Part shown: positions 1 to 11,819 of the stretch, in pieces
Layout: every line of letters starts with the position of its first letter
How positions within the stretch are numbered: the first letter of the stretch is position 1
DNA from: Mycoplasmopsis agalactiae PG2
GTDB lineage: Bacteria > Bacillota_I > Bacilli_A > Mycoplasmatales > Metamycoplasmataceae
Direction of reading: 5' to 3'
Assembly: GCF_000063605.1 (NCBI RefSeq)
Contig: NC_009497.1
Span: 62,001 to 126,000, forward strand
DNA: 64,000 nt
The notes under the pieces: model-generated
Told to the model about the DNA's origin: nothing
The model's input: only the letters and a program-made list of their open reading frames with translations
The model's database searches: none
Made by a program: the position numbers and the translations under genes

Positions 1-381
1 ATGTACAACAACAGGCAAATTATGTCTCTGAGCGACTTTAATTTGGGCAATAAATGATTCTTTTTGAACATCTTTTTTGGTATCTGGATAGTGATAGTCT
101 AGTCCAATTTCACCAATAGCAACAACATCTTTAGTTAGCTGACTCTCAACAATCTCACCATCAATTGCTCCAGTTGAATTATTTGGATGCACACCAATTA
201 CTGGAAAAGTGTAGTCAAAGTGTGAGCAAATGTTTAATACTTCAAGGTTTTCTTTAGGATCACACCCAGTTATAAGCATAGCCGCTACACCTTTAAAATA
301 GGCCTTTTCAATCACTTGGAAATTATCTTTATAATACTCTTTAATTGAATGAGTATGACAATCAATATATTTTATGCTCAT
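1..381 (-). CDS. tatD: TatD family metal-dependent hydrolase/DNase (3' end beyond window)
   Basis: The first 127 codons are present; the gene runs off the left edge. The N-terminus has the metal-binding CHTH motif (residues 8-11, reading IDCHTHS), then an LITGCD segment, GVHPN at about residue 65 and an AIGEIGLDYH block near residue 90. These are the conserved metal and active-site blocks of TatD amidohydrolases, which act as 3'-5' exonucleases or deoxyribonucleases in the cytoplasm. It starts 8 bases after the mnmE stop on the same strand, so the two are probably cotranscribed. The family call is firm; the substrate is not visible from sequence. Confidence 0.9.
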   Translation of the reverse strand, partial: MSIKYIDCHTHSIKEYYKDNFQVIEKAYFKGVAAMLITGCDPKENLEVLNICSHFDYTFPVIGVHPNNSTGAIDGEIVESQLTKDVVAIGEIGLDYHYPDTKKDVQKESFIAQIKVAQRHNLPVVVH

Positions 382-389
382 ATTTTTAC

Positions 390-1727
390 CTACTTTCCAA
401 GACAGAAGTTTTTAAACATCTCATCAAGCAGTAATTCATTGTCTGCACGACCAGTTATATCAGTCAAGTGACTTCAAGCCTGTCTAAGATCAATAATCAC
501 AACATCAGGATCATAACCTAGTTTTATTGACTTTATAGCATCTTCAAGCGACTTATGAGCCTGTTTTATAAGTGCTAACTGTCTAGAATTATTAACGTAC
601 TGATCATTGTTTAAGTCGACATTTTTAAAAACAGACACTAATTTTTCTTTTAGCGGATCTAAATCATTCAGCTTTGCACTTACATAAAGAAATTCATCGT
701 TTGTTGTTTCAAGCAAATCCTTTTTGTTTATAACTGGAACATAAATTTTATTTAATGAATGTGCCTTATTTTTAATTTGCGAATCAAACTCATTATCATT
801 TTGACTTGGATCATATATATGTAAGACAACATCTGCTTTTTCGATTTGTTCAAATGATTTATCAATGCCAATTTTTTCAATTTTTTCTTTAGTGTCTCTA
901 ATACCTGCTGTATCTATGAATTTAAATAAAAGTCCTTTATATTGTCACATAGCTTCAACTATGTCTCTAGTTGTGCCAGCAATATCTGTTACTATTGCTT
1001 TATCTTCTTCCAATATTGCGTTTAAAATAGAACTTTTTCCAACATTAGGCTTTCCCAAAATGGCTATTTTAATGCCTTCGAAGATCATTCTCGATGTTTG
1101 ACTTAATTCAATAGTTTTGCTAATTTTGTTTCTAATAGATTCTAATCGTGATATTAGTTTGTCAGTAAAGGGGTTGTCAAAATCATATTCAGGATAGTCA
1201 ATTGAAACTTCCATTTCACCTATCAAATAGGCTAATTCGTCTTTTAGATCCTGAATATACATTGATGTTTTTCCGTCAAATTTCTTAATGGCTAATTTAG
1301 TTTGACTAACTGTGCTAGCATGAATTAGATCATTAATTGCTTCAGCTTTAATAAGATCCATTTTGCCATTTAAAAAACTTCTTCTACTAAACTCACCAGG
1401 TTCAGCCAACCTTGCGCCATTAGCTAGTAATAATTCTAAAATACTATTAGTAATTACTACACCGCCATGACAGTTTATTTCAACTGTATCTTCGCCAACA
1501 AAATTATTTGTGCCTAAAAATCACATGCACAAAACTTCATCAATCACTTCGTTGCCATTCAAATTGTCAACAATGTTGCCAAAAGTAATTGTGTGACTAG
1601 TGCCCACCTTACCAGTAAAAATTTTCTTAACAACGTTGACACTATCTGGTCCGCTTACTCTAATGATTGAAATAGCTTGATTGATTTTTCCGCCTGATGA
1701 AATTGCTGTAATCGTGTCATTTATCAT
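390..1727 (-). CDS. mnmE: tRNA uridine-5-carboxymethylaminomethyl modification GTPase MnmE
   Basis: This 445-residue protein reads through TGA Trp codons. It has an N-terminal folate-binding domain ([12 protein letters not shown], then [19 protein letters not shown]), a helical domain, and an inserted G domain with Walker [25 protein letters not shown] and NKKD. It ends in FCLGK, matching the C-terminal C(I/L/V)GK box whose cysteine is needed for activity. With MnmG, MnmE modifies U34 of tRNAs reading NNA/NNG codons; mnmG is not in this window. The length is normal for the family. It is followed at 8 bases by tatD. Confidence 0.97.
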
Positions 1728-1855
1728 ATTTCTAATTTTACAATAATATAAAACTAGTGAACTGGATTAAAGTGAACAAAAAAAGGAAAAACAGGCCATT
1801 TTTCCCGATTTTTTACTTCTTTTGATAATTGATATAAAAGTCTACTTATTAAGTT

Positions 1856-2524
1856 ATGGAAAATGAAAATAAGTTTTGTAACACCTTTGCCAACTATGCA
1901 ATGTTTCTAAATAGTGTCAAGTCGATATCATTACTAAAGAAAAATAATATAAGTGATCTAAAACTAAGAATAATTATTAATAATAAATTTTTAATTCATT
2001 CATTAGGTCTTAACTATTGCAAAACATTTTTTAGGAAGTATAGAAAAGATATTAGTGCTCTCATTAAGGATATTTTAACTAAAAGACTAACCGAAGAGCA
2101 AATTCTGCTTGATATTCCAAAAAGCAAGCGAAAATATTTTGAGAAAAAATTGGAGTCAATAAAAATACTGACCAATAATTTTGCTTATCCTTTGCTTAAG
2201 GACAACTATACTAATATTTTTGAATATTTTAAGATCAAACCTGAAACTAATAATGACACAACATATAACCATTGTCAGCTAATTGTAGTAAGTAAGCCGG
2301 ATAATAAAAACAAAAGGTTAATTTTATATGGTATATCAAGCTCATTGTATGAATTTAAACATATTCAAAGCAGCAAATATTTTTATAACGAAAACAGATC
2401 GTATATAAATTGTGTATTTTTACCAATAAGCCTAAAATATAGGAGTATAAGTAAAAGCGAACTAAATCAGAAATACACTAAAATTGACCAATCGTTTTTA
2501 AATAAACGTAACTTAAAATATTAA
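1856..2524 (+). CDS. Hypothetical protein (222 aa)
   Basis: I do not recognise a family. The protein is basic, rich in Lys, Asn and Tyr, has no signal peptide or obvious membrane segment, and contains no TGA codon. The first 100 residues look helical; the C-terminal half (from about residue 138, LIVVSKPDNKNKRLILYG) looks beta-rich. There is no Shine-Dalgarno, but a -10-like TATAAA lies about 20 bases upstream (1833-1838), so the leader would be very short. It is divergent from mnmE and convergent with gap. A mycoplasma-specific protein is likely; no function is proposed. Confidence 0.75.
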   Translation: MENENKFCNTFANYAMFLNSVKSISLLKKNNISDLKLRIIINNKFLIHSLGLNYCKTFFRKYRKDISALIKDILTKRLTEEQILLDIPKSKRKYFEKKLESIKILTNNFAYPLLKDNYTNIFEYFKIKPETNNDTTYNHCQLIVVSKPDNKNKRLILYGISSSLYEFKHIQSSKYFYNENRSYINCVFLPISLKYRSISKSELNQKYTKIDQSFLNKRNLKY

Positions 2525-2545
2525 AAGCTCCAATGAAGGAGCTTT
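2524..2545. terminator. Hairpin between convergent genes
   Basis: An 8-bp stem (AAAGCTCC / GGAGCTTT) with a 6-base loop lies between the ends of the 222-aa gene and gap. Neither strand has a strong U tract after it, so it is only a probable bidirectional terminator. Confidence 0.5.
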
Positions 2546-2555
2546 AGGACAGTAA

Positions 2556-3581
<1,026 letters not shown>

Positions 3582-3680
3582 TTATTTTCTATTAAAATTA
3601 TAGTTTAAACATTTTGCTTTTTGCACGGCGAAACAAGGTAGGAGAGTAAATATATGGCAATTTTTCCACTATTTTTGTGA

Positions 3681-3719
3681 AAAAAAATAAAACAGTGCAT
3701 ATGCTTTTAACACTGTTTT
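3681..3719 (-). terminator. Rho-independent terminator of serS
   Basis: On the minus strand a 9-bp stem AAAACAGTG / CACTGTTTT is followed by a T-rich run (3681-3688), just after the serS stop. Confidence 0.85.
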
Positions 3720-3724
3720 ATAAA

Positions 3725-4993
3725 TTAATAAGCAATTTTGTCGCTTCCAAAGTAAGGAATTAATTTTTTAGGAATTGAAACTGTTCCATCAGAATTTTGA
3801 TAATTTTCTAAGATGGCTGCAATTAAACGATCTATTGCAAGACCAGAACCATTCATTGTGTGGGTGAATTTAACCTCATTGTTATCATCTCTGTATCTTA
3901 TCATTGCCCTTCGTGCTTGGAAATCACCCATGTAAGAAACAGAACTAATTTCTCTATATTTTAATTCTGAAGGCAACCACACTTCTAAATCAACTGTTGT
4001 TCTAGACGAAAAACCAAGGTCTCCAGTGCAAAGTTGAAGCTCTCTATAAGGAAGTTCTAATTCTTCCAAGACTAATTTAGCTTGCTCCAACATTTGTTTA
4101 AATTCAAACTCTCAGTCTTCTTCAGAAGTAATTTTCACTAATTCAACTTTCTTAAATTGGTGACTTCTTATAATGCCTTTCATATCTTTGCCACCAGAAC
4201 CCGCTTCTGATCTAAAGCATTCAGTGAATCCGGTCAATCTAACAGGCTGGCTAAGATCAATGATCTCATTATTATATAAATTAGTTAAAGGAACTTCGGC
4301 TGTAGGAATAAGATACATATTTGTTTGCTCCATAAAGAACAAATCATCCTTAAATTTTGGCAATTGCCCTGTACCAAAAAGTATTTCAGGTTTTACTAAA
4401 ACAGGAACTGAATATTCCTTATAACCATTTGCAGTGTGTAAATCAAGCATAAAATTTTGCAGTGCACGAGCTAATTTGGCACCAGCACCTTTAAAAACAA
4501 CAAATCTTGATCCTGATAATTTCACTGCTCTTTCAAAATCAAAAATATCTAATTTATTACCTATTTCATAATGCGGTAAAACATTTGAAACTAATTTTCT
4601 GCCTAAATTATCATGAGTATTTATTACCTGATTATCATTTTCATCTTTACCAACAGGAACTGAATCTAATGATATATTTGGTATGGATATTATTATTTCA
4701 TAGGCTTTCTGGTCAAATTCATCAGCATTTTTTTCTAATTCAACAACATCCTTTTTTAAATTAGCAGCCTGCAACTTTAATTCATTCATTTTTGCTTTAT
4801 CATCTTTAAAAGAACCAATTTGCCTACTTAATTTTGACAATTCTGATCTCTTAATTTGAGCATCATGCATAGCAGCTCCTCTTTTGTCAAGATAAGACAA
4901 AAGAGTGTCAAAAACAGAAACATCAAAGTTCCTATTTTCTAGTGCTTTTCTCACATAATCACGGTTATCATTTATAAATTTAATACTTAACAT
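3725..4993 (-). CDS. serS: Seryl-tRNA synthetase
   Basis: This 422-residue class II aminoacyl-tRNA synthetase charges tRNA-Ser. The N-terminal tRNA-binding coiled coil spans about residues 30-100. Motif 2 reads [17 protein letters not shown] and continues to RSHQFKKVE; motif 3 is near the C-terminus ([20 protein letters not shown]). The [10 protein letters not shown] serine-binding segment is also visible. The length is typical. The reading frame uses a TGA Trp codon. It is followed by a strong terminator, so it is likely transcribed alone. Confidence 0.98.
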
Positions 4994-5020
4994 AAGACCT
5001 CTAATTTTGTTTATATTATT

Positions 5021-6052
5021 TTACAACTTAAAGTGCTTTATTGACAACTTATAAATCATTAGTGACCATAATGATAAATTTGAAGGCACAGCAATATTAA
5101 TATCATTGTTTTTTATAAACTCTTTAAGCATTAAAGAACAAATTTGCTGCATTTTTGTCCTACATTCGCGTTTTTGAATCATGCAAAGCAAGTAACAAAG
5201 CGATAACAACTGCACAAACAAGCCCTTTTTTAATGATTTCAATAACTTGTCATCTTCAACTAACTTTAGGTTAGAAAAATCATCAAAAACGCTTTGGTAT
5301 GAGGAAAAAAGTAATTTGAGCTTATCAGATCAAGCGCTTAAATTAGTAGCTGACGAATTTTTACGAATTTGGTATGTGTAAACTTTCTTTTTTATTCTTT
5401 TAAACTTAACATTTGTAAAGAAAAGCATATGCATAAAGCGAATATCTTCATATATTCCATCAGAAAACTTTTTATTATATTTTTTAACAATTTGAAAGTA
5501 AAAATCCCTTTTAATTAGCTTTCCTCAACAAACTGAAACATTATTATAGTAGTGCTCGATGGGAGAGTTAATATCATAATTAAGAAAGTGAGGCACCTCA
5601 GGCACCGAAATTCTTAAGTTTTTTGCATATTCATAATTATATAAAGCTTCAGCAACTAATAGGTCATAGTCATCATCCAAATTGTCCACAAAAGTTTTTA
5701 TAGCATTTCTGTGTAATTTGTCATCGTCATCAACAAAAATAAAATATTTGCCAGTCGCCTTCTCAATCAGAAAGTGTCTGTTAAAACCTATACCTACATG
5801 TTCGTGGTAATCTTTTAAATCATAGACTTTAATTCTTGAATCTTTAACAGCATATTCGTTAATTATTTGCAGTGTGTTATCTGTTGAGTAGTCATTTAAC
5901 AATACAATTTCTAAATTTTTATACGAGCTTTTTAAAACACTTTCTAAGGAAAAATAAGAGTTGTTTTCTATATTATGGCAAGGAATTAATACGCTAATTT
6001 TAGGATTAGCGTTATTGTTTTTTCTCGATTTATGCTTACTGCTCTTATTCAT
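5021..6052 (-). CDS. Family 2 glycosyltransferase
   Basis: This 343-residue protein has a GT-A fold N-terminus: ISVLIPCHNIENNSYF, then LNDYSTDNTLQIIN, and the nucleotide-sugar/metal motif FVDDDDK at about residue 115. A basic N-terminal stretch (KHKSRKNNN) precedes the domain. The C-terminal third (from about residue 180) is basic and helical with no clear transmembrane segment. Such enzymes add sugars to lipids, capsule or surface polysaccharide; the acceptor cannot be told here. It is divergent from rpmH with a 332-base gap between them. Confidence 0.88.
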
Positions 6053-6384
6053 AGCTTAATTATACCAATATAGCCAGTTATAAATTGCTCTTTAGTTCCA
6101 TTGTTTAGTGATGCTGTCATAATTTTAGTGTGATGCTTAAAACTTTTATGATTTAAACAACTTTTTGTGAAGCATTAAAATTAAAAAAGTCTAATTAAAA
6201 ATTTTAGATGCTAGTTAAATTTATTTAATCAAAATCCCAGAATGACTGTTTTATAGTATTCTAAGCAAATGTAAACACAGTTTTTTGCTGCCTCAAAATT
6301 GTTAATTTATGATTTAGAATTTCAAAGTTTTATATATAATATTAACCATTACTAATTCAACATATATTTTTAACAGGAGGCAAT
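6053..6384. other. 332-base intergenic region upstream of rpmH
   Basis: This AT-rich spacer separates the divergent glycosyltransferase and rpmH genes. It holds one CTATAAAAYAG motif (6246-6256, minus strand) and the rpmH promoter near its right end. I see no open reading frame and no clear DnaA box cluster (TTATCCACA). Confidence 0.6.
6335..6340 (+). promoter_or_regulatory. -10 element of rpmH-rnpA-yidC
   Basis: A perfect TATAAT lies 45 bases before the rpmH start. Mycoplasma promoters often lack a recognisable -35 and none is convincing here. A strong AGGAGG ribosome site lies at 6375-6380. Confidence 0.65.
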
Positions 6385-6534
6385 ATGAGTTTAAGAACAT
6401 ATCAACCTAAGAAAAGACAAAGAGCTAAAGTTCATGGCTTTCGTGCTAGAATGGCTACTGAAAATGGTAGAAAAGTTTTAGCAGCTAGAAGAGCTAAAGG
6501 AAGAAAAAGACTAACTGTTTCTGACGACAAGTAA
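6385..6534 (+). CDS. rpmH: 50S ribosomal protein L34 (bL34)
   Basis: This 49-residue basic protein has the bL34 signature: [19 protein letters not shown] near the start, then [17 protein letters not shown]. The AGGAGG Shine-Dalgarno sits 4 bases before the ATG. It heads the classic rpmH-rnpA-yidC cluster. L34 is a component of the large ribosomal subunit. Confidence 0.97.
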   Translation: MSLRTYQPKKRQRAKVHGFRARMATENGRKVLAARRAKGRKRLTVSDDK

Positions 6535-6547
6535 TTTTTAACACCTT

Positions 6548-6871
6548 ATGAAAAAAGAATTTAGACTTCAAAAAAGTTGAGAATTTGATGAAATAATAAA
6601 GTCTAAAAAACAGTTCGCAAATAATTTTTTGGTTTTATACTACAAGCAAGCTAATAGTTTTAAGTTAGGTATTACAGTTCCTAAAAAGTTCTGTAATGCA
6701 GTTCTAAGAAATTATTATAAAAGGCAAGTCAAGGCAATTATTCATAAATTGAATGTCTATGATTTTAAATTCCACTGTGTTTTAATTTTACGAAAAGAGT
6801 TTTTGAATGAGAAATTTGATGCTAAATTTAGCGCTACACAAAAACTTTTTAACAAATTAAGAATAAATTAA
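6548..6871 (+). CDS. rnpA: Ribonuclease P protein component
   Basis: This 107-residue basic protein contains the RNase P RNA-binding signature KFCNAVLRNYYKRQVK at about residues 48-63. It starts 13 bases after rpmH. The start is the ATG giving MKKEFRLQKSWEF, with an early TGA Trp codon. It assists the catalytic RNA in trimming tRNA 5' leaders. The RNA subunit gene is not in this window. Confidence 0.95.
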
Positions 6872-6885
6872 GAGGAAGCTTACAA

Positions 6886-9033
6886 ATGAAAGAATATAGA
6901 TCAAGCAACTTCAATTATTTCTCTAACGAGGACAGACAAAAAGAAAAGAAAAAAAGCGCTTGAAAAAAAGTGTGATTTTGAATAAAAATTGTCTTTTATG
7001 TCCTTCTTTTTGGTATTGCAATGACAGGTTGCGTTCAGAGTTGCGTGGTTAAATCATCTAACTACACAGGAAATGGTATTGAATTTTATACCAGCAAAGA
7101 AAATGTCAGCCCACACATCACAACTTTTGACGCCACACATAAACTAACAAAAGAAGAAAGCACTCATTTACACGAAAATAAAGTTGATATAGGTCTTGGC
7201 GAAAAGGATCAATTATACTTTGATAAAAATGATGGTGCCAATTTCCATTTATCGCACAAAAATTACAAAGAAATTATTGACAATCTTAGAAGCACACACC
7301 AAGGCAGCTATGGTGCTTATAAAAATTGAAATACAGCCATTCAGTTAAGAGATTACGATAAAAAATTATGAAACAACAGACCTATTATCACAGGCACTGG
7401 TGAAAACTCAAATAATTATCTTTTTGCAGTTCAACCAGTGGAAGATGATAATGCTAAAGGCAGTTATAAAACCATTTATAATCCAAATGAATATAAAGAA
7501 TGATTAGTAATAGACCCAACATTTAATTTTGATAGCAATTTTGTCTATGACAAAGAAAAAAATGTATTCAAAATAAATCCTGAAAATTCTAAATTAATAA
7601 ATGAAGGCAAGTTTACAAGTAAATTAGAAGTAAACAATAACAGAAATAGCACACCATTTCTTTTTGATAAAGAACTTTCATACTTGTCATTTTCAAGCAA
7701 AAATGACTTCACTGGTTTTGCAAAATTCAGGAGAGACATTTTGGAAACATTAGCAACAAACACTTTCTATTCTGATAAATCTTCATACTATTTGAAAGCC
7801 TTATCACAAGTTGAAAGCAAGTTAAAAGAAGCAAATTATTCAGTTGACTATAATGGTTTTAACAAATATTTAGTAGATAAAATCAAGAATAAAAAAGCAA
7901 ATGAATTAGAGTTTGCGCCAAATGTGTTTTATGCCCTTAAGTACTATAATAAAGCCCTAAACAAATATGCTAGTGAGTTGAATTTTAGTGCTTTAAACCA
8001 GATTTCACCTGTTAAAAATTCAGTTATTGAAGAAATTAATAACTTAAGCAATGACTATAATAAAATAAATGATAAAAACAGCAAAGAAGCTGTTGAATTA
8101 AAGAAAAAAATTACATCTTTAAACGAACAGTTAAGAAACACAAGTAGATTACTTTCTCCAGCTCCATATTCAACTATGACAGTTAAATTAACTGATGCAG
8201 TTAATATTCCTTATTCTGGAGATGAACCTCAAAGAGTTATACATAACTGATCTGATGCATGAAAATTAGGACCATTCTATGGATTACTAGTTTTCCCAAC
8301 TGCTTGATTATCTGCTCATTTATCAACTAGCCTATCGCATTTAGGCGGATGAGGCACAATTATAGTAATATTGGTACTAACAATTATTTTACGTAGTGCT
8401 ATGTTAGCTGTAACATTCAAACAAACTGTTAACCAGTCTAAGCAAGAAGAACTAAAATCTAAAAAAGCAAAAATTGATGCTAAATATGCAGATTTTAAAA
8501 ACAACAAACAAATGAAGGCTAGACAACAACAAGAAGTTGCTGAGCTATACAAAAAGCATGGAATTAATCCGCTAGATGCCTTTGTGACAATGATAATCTC
8601 CTTGCCTGTGTTCATTATGATGTGAAGGGTTATCCAATCCTTACCTGAATTTAAATCAACGGTATGGTTAGGACTTTCATTTGCTGAAACGTCCTGAAGA
8701 AGATTATTCTTCTCTGGCGAATGGCAATATTTAGGACTTTTAGTTGTGGTTGCTGCTGTACAAGGTGTTGCGCAGTTCTTACCACAGATACTGAATAGAA
8801 AGAAATTTAAAGAGCGGACTAGCTTAGAAGAAGAAAAAGCACTCAAGAAAGCTAATAGAACTCAAAGAATTATGACTATTGTCTTCTTCTTTATAACATT
8901 AATATTCTCTGCTGGTCTTCAAGTTTATTGAATAATTTCTGGTATCTGAACTATTATCCAAACCTTAAGTATTCACAAATTTAAGAAATCAGCTTACTAT
9001 AGAAGAAAGTATTTAGATAAGCACAAAGCTTAA
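6886..9033 (+). CDS. yidC: Membrane protein insertase YidC
   Basis: This 715-residue protein is much longer than typical Gram-positive YidC (about 260-290) because of a roughly 450-residue extracellular insert after the first hydrophobic segment. That segment ends in GIAMTGC, a lipobox-like site as in other firmicute YidC/SpoIIIJ proteins. The conserved insertase core is C-terminal: LGPFYGLLVFPTAWL, ILVLTIILRSAM with its membrane arginine, KHGINPLDAFVTMIISLPVF and a final pair of helices before a basic tail. It has many TGA Trp codons. It inserts proteins into the cytoplasmic membrane. The gene closes the rpmH operon and is followed by a terminator. Confidence 0.95.
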
Positions 9034-9070
9034 AACAAAAATTCCTTGCATGCGCTTGGAATTTTTGTTT
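9033..9070 (+). terminator. Terminator after yidC
   Basis: A 13-bp stem (9033-9045 with 9058-9070) around a 12-base loop directly overlaps the yidC stop; the 3' arm is T-rich. Confidence 0.8.
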
Positions 9071-9188
9071 ATCCCTATAAAAAAGCCACAAAAGAAGCAC
9101 TAAAGTTTTATTGCTTTATTACTTTATTATTAATAAAATAACATAAAGTATTAAAATTAATATATAACTTAAAACAAAAAGGAGTTTT

Positions 9189-10169
9189 ATGAAAATTTAT
9201 ATTGTTAAAAGCACTTCACCATATGAAACATTAGCATATGAAAACATAATAATGGAGGATCCAACTATTACAGGTGATGTTTTAGTGCTTTATCAACATG
9301 CAAATGCAATAATTATTGGTAATAACCAAAATGCTTATGAAGAAATTAATCGTGAATATGTTAGAGATCATAAAATTGCACTAGCAAGAAGAAAATCAGG
9401 TGGTGGTGCTGTTTACCATGATTTAGGTAACTTAAACTTTAGTTTTATTTCTGATAAGTCAGACAATAACAGTTATCAAAAGTTTCTTAGACCAATTCTT
9501 AATTTCTTAAACTCAATTGGTTTACAGTCAGAGTTTCACGGCAGAAATGACATTCATGCAAATGGATGCAAAATTAGCGGTAATGGTCAATACATAAGCG
9601 GCCACAGAATTGTTTCACACGGAACATTACTTTTTGACGTTGACATGACAATATTATCTAAAGCACTTAATCCAAACAAGATAAAATTTGAATCAAAAGG
9701 CATCAAATCAATCCGTTCTAGAGTTGCAAATATTAATGATTTATTGCCTAAAAAGATGACAGTTGATGAATTTAGAGACGCTTTAGTAAAATATTTTGTT
9801 GAAAACGAAGATAGCACACTTGAAGAAATTCCATATGAAAAGTATGCTCCAAAATTTGAAGAGCTAAGAAAATTATTTAGCTCTGAAAAATGAATATATG
9901 ACCGTTCTGCAAACTTTACTTATACAAAAACTGAAAAATTCCCTGGCGGTCTTGTTACAGTTTATGGAACAATTGAAAACTCAATTATTAAAGACATTAT
10001 TTTTGCGGGTGACTTTTTAAGTAAAAAAGATATCCGTGAAGTTGAACCATTATTCAAGGGCATTCGTTATGATGAAAAATCAGTTAGAGAAGTTCTTGCA
10101 AAAATTGATTTAGAAAACTACTTTGGAACTTTGACAGTTGATGAAATAGTTAAAATCATTTTAGGTTAG
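9189..10169 (+). CDS. lplA: Lipoate-protein ligase A
   Basis: This 326-residue ligase activates lipoate with ATP and attaches it to lipoyl-domain lysines. Visible motifs are RRKSGGGAVYHDLGNLNFSF (about residues 67-86), the KISGNGQY region with the conserved lysine, and VSHGTLLFD. The C-terminal accessory domain is present (PGGLVTVYG onward). The ribosome site AAGGAG precedes the ATG. It is followed 2 bases later by an alpha/beta hydrolase. No lipoyl domain is encoded in the pyruvate dehydrogenase operon of this window, so its target here may be another protein such as GcvH (inference). Confidence 0.95.
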
Positions 10170-10171
10170 TA

Positions 10172-10993
10172 GTGAAAGCAACAGTTCCAATTAAAAATGA
10201 GCAAATTCATTACATTTATGAAGACGCTCCTGAAGGTACACCAGTACTTTTATTTATTCATGGGTTCAAAGACAGATCTAAAACAATTCAGCCGCTTTTA
10301 AGTATAAAAGACAGAAATTACTCTATTTATGCTCTAGACTTGCCAGGATGCGGAGAATCATCAAGTAATTTGGGCAGTTATTCAATTGAATTTTATGCAG
10401 AAGTTGTAAGAGAATTTATAAACAAAGTATTACCAGGTAAAAAAGTAATACTTATGGGCCACTCAATGGGCGCAGCAGTATCACTAATGTGTTTTGATAT
10501 TGCTAATGTAAAAGAGTTAGTTTTAGTTGCGCCGTTTAATTACTATGCAGGACTTAATGCTGACTATGAGCAAGGAAAAAGATGAATGCTTCCTGAAAGC
10601 ATTGAAGATGCAGTTGAAGCATATAAAGCTTTAGTTTATAATCCAAATATATTTTATATAAAAGGCATACAAGCTTTTGCAATGCAAGATATTCAGAATA
10701 AAGAAAAAACAAAAGCTATGTTTTCTTACATTGTTGATAATCAGTTTTTTAATAAATCATACTTAGAAAATGTATTAAAACCGCTGTATCAAAATGCTAA
10801 AAAACCATACACATTAATCTATGCTAAAAATGACTTATTTACTACTGAAGAAGAAATGCTTAGGTTAATTGATGATATCCCAACCATAACTCCTTTTGCC
10901 TTAGAAGAATGCGGCCATGCTGTGTTTTTTCAAAAAGCTAATAAAGTAAATGAAATAGTAAGCAACATTGCGCAAACCTTAAAAGCCAAATAA
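10172..10993 (+). CDS. Alpha/beta hydrolase
   Basis: This 273-residue serine hydrolase starts with GTG, 2 bases after the lplA stop, so it is translationally coupled to it. It has the FIHGFKD oxyanion segment, the nucleophile elbow GHSMGA (Ser at about residue 92), an acidic candidate in IYAKNDLFT and the catalytic His in ECGHAVFF. No signal peptide is present, so it is probably cytoplasmic. The substrate is unknown; an esterase, thioesterase or lipase role is possible. Confidence 0.88.
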
Positions 10994-11024
10994 TGCTGTA
11001 AAACAGCCAAAAAAAGCAGAAAAT

Positions 11025-11819
11025 ATGTTCAATTTTCTTGCTTTATTTTTTTATTAATATTCTGAATATTAATGCAATTTATGATGCTTTTTTTGTTAAT
11101 GGAAGCAACTATGTTTCTGCCTGATTTGTAATAATTTTTGGCCTCTTAGGAATGTCAATGACCCTTATTTTAGGTCTTCCACAAGCCATACATTTATATA
11201 GGTTTAAGCAAACAGGCAATGTTAAATATTATTCATACTGAATGTTTTTAATAGGTATATTATCATGAATCTTTTTAGGAGCTTTTGATCCTGTACAAAA
11301 GATGTTTGCTATAGTTATTTCAAATTGCATTTGCTCATTAATTTATGTAATCACATTATGATTAACATACAGATATTCAAGTGATTTAAAACGCAAAAAA
11401 ATCAGTGAATTGTATTAACTACATCCTTGGCATTATCAATTTTTGTTATTTGTTTAGCTATCTCAGCACTTATTTTAAAATGAAAATTGCCACAAATTGC
11501 GCAAATGAGCATAGCACAAATAGTACCAATAATTACAACTTTTGCTTTCTTGCCCCAAGTGCTTAAGGCTATAGATACTAGAGACTATTCTGGAATGTCT
11601 GTTTCAATGGTATGAACATTCATTTTAGCCAATATATTTTGAACCTCATATTGAGTATTTTTTATTATTAATGCTGGCATAGCGCCGCAATTAATTAGTG
11701 CCCTAATATGACAAATTTTATCTCTTTTACTATATTCATTTTTACTAATAAAAATGAATCTGCAAGTCAAAATTGACAAAAAGAAAACTAATACTACCAA
11801 TGGAGAAATTTATGTATAA
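11025..11819 (+). pseudogene. Two-PQ-loop (SWEET/SemiSWEET-like) membrane protein, frameshifted
   Basis: Two PQ-loop repeats can be read, in two frames. The first (about 11120-11415) contains LGLPQAIHLYRFKQTGNVKY and three hydrophobic helices. The second (about 11450-11760) contains FLPQVLKAIDTRDYSGMSVS and further helices. The frames meet at an A7 run (11395-11401); adding one A joins them. A likely ATG at 11025 is also out of frame with the first half unless the T7 run at 11046-11052 loses one T. With both corrections the protein is about 264 residues. PQ-loop proteins of this kind transport sugars or cystine-like solutes. The stop overlaps the asnA start. It may be a decayed gene, phase-variable or a sequencing artefact. 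Confidence 0.7.

Noticed and set aside
6053-6384. Possible replication origin near rpmH
   Set aside because: No cluster of TTATCCACA-like DnaA boxes and no dnaA or dnaN nearby.
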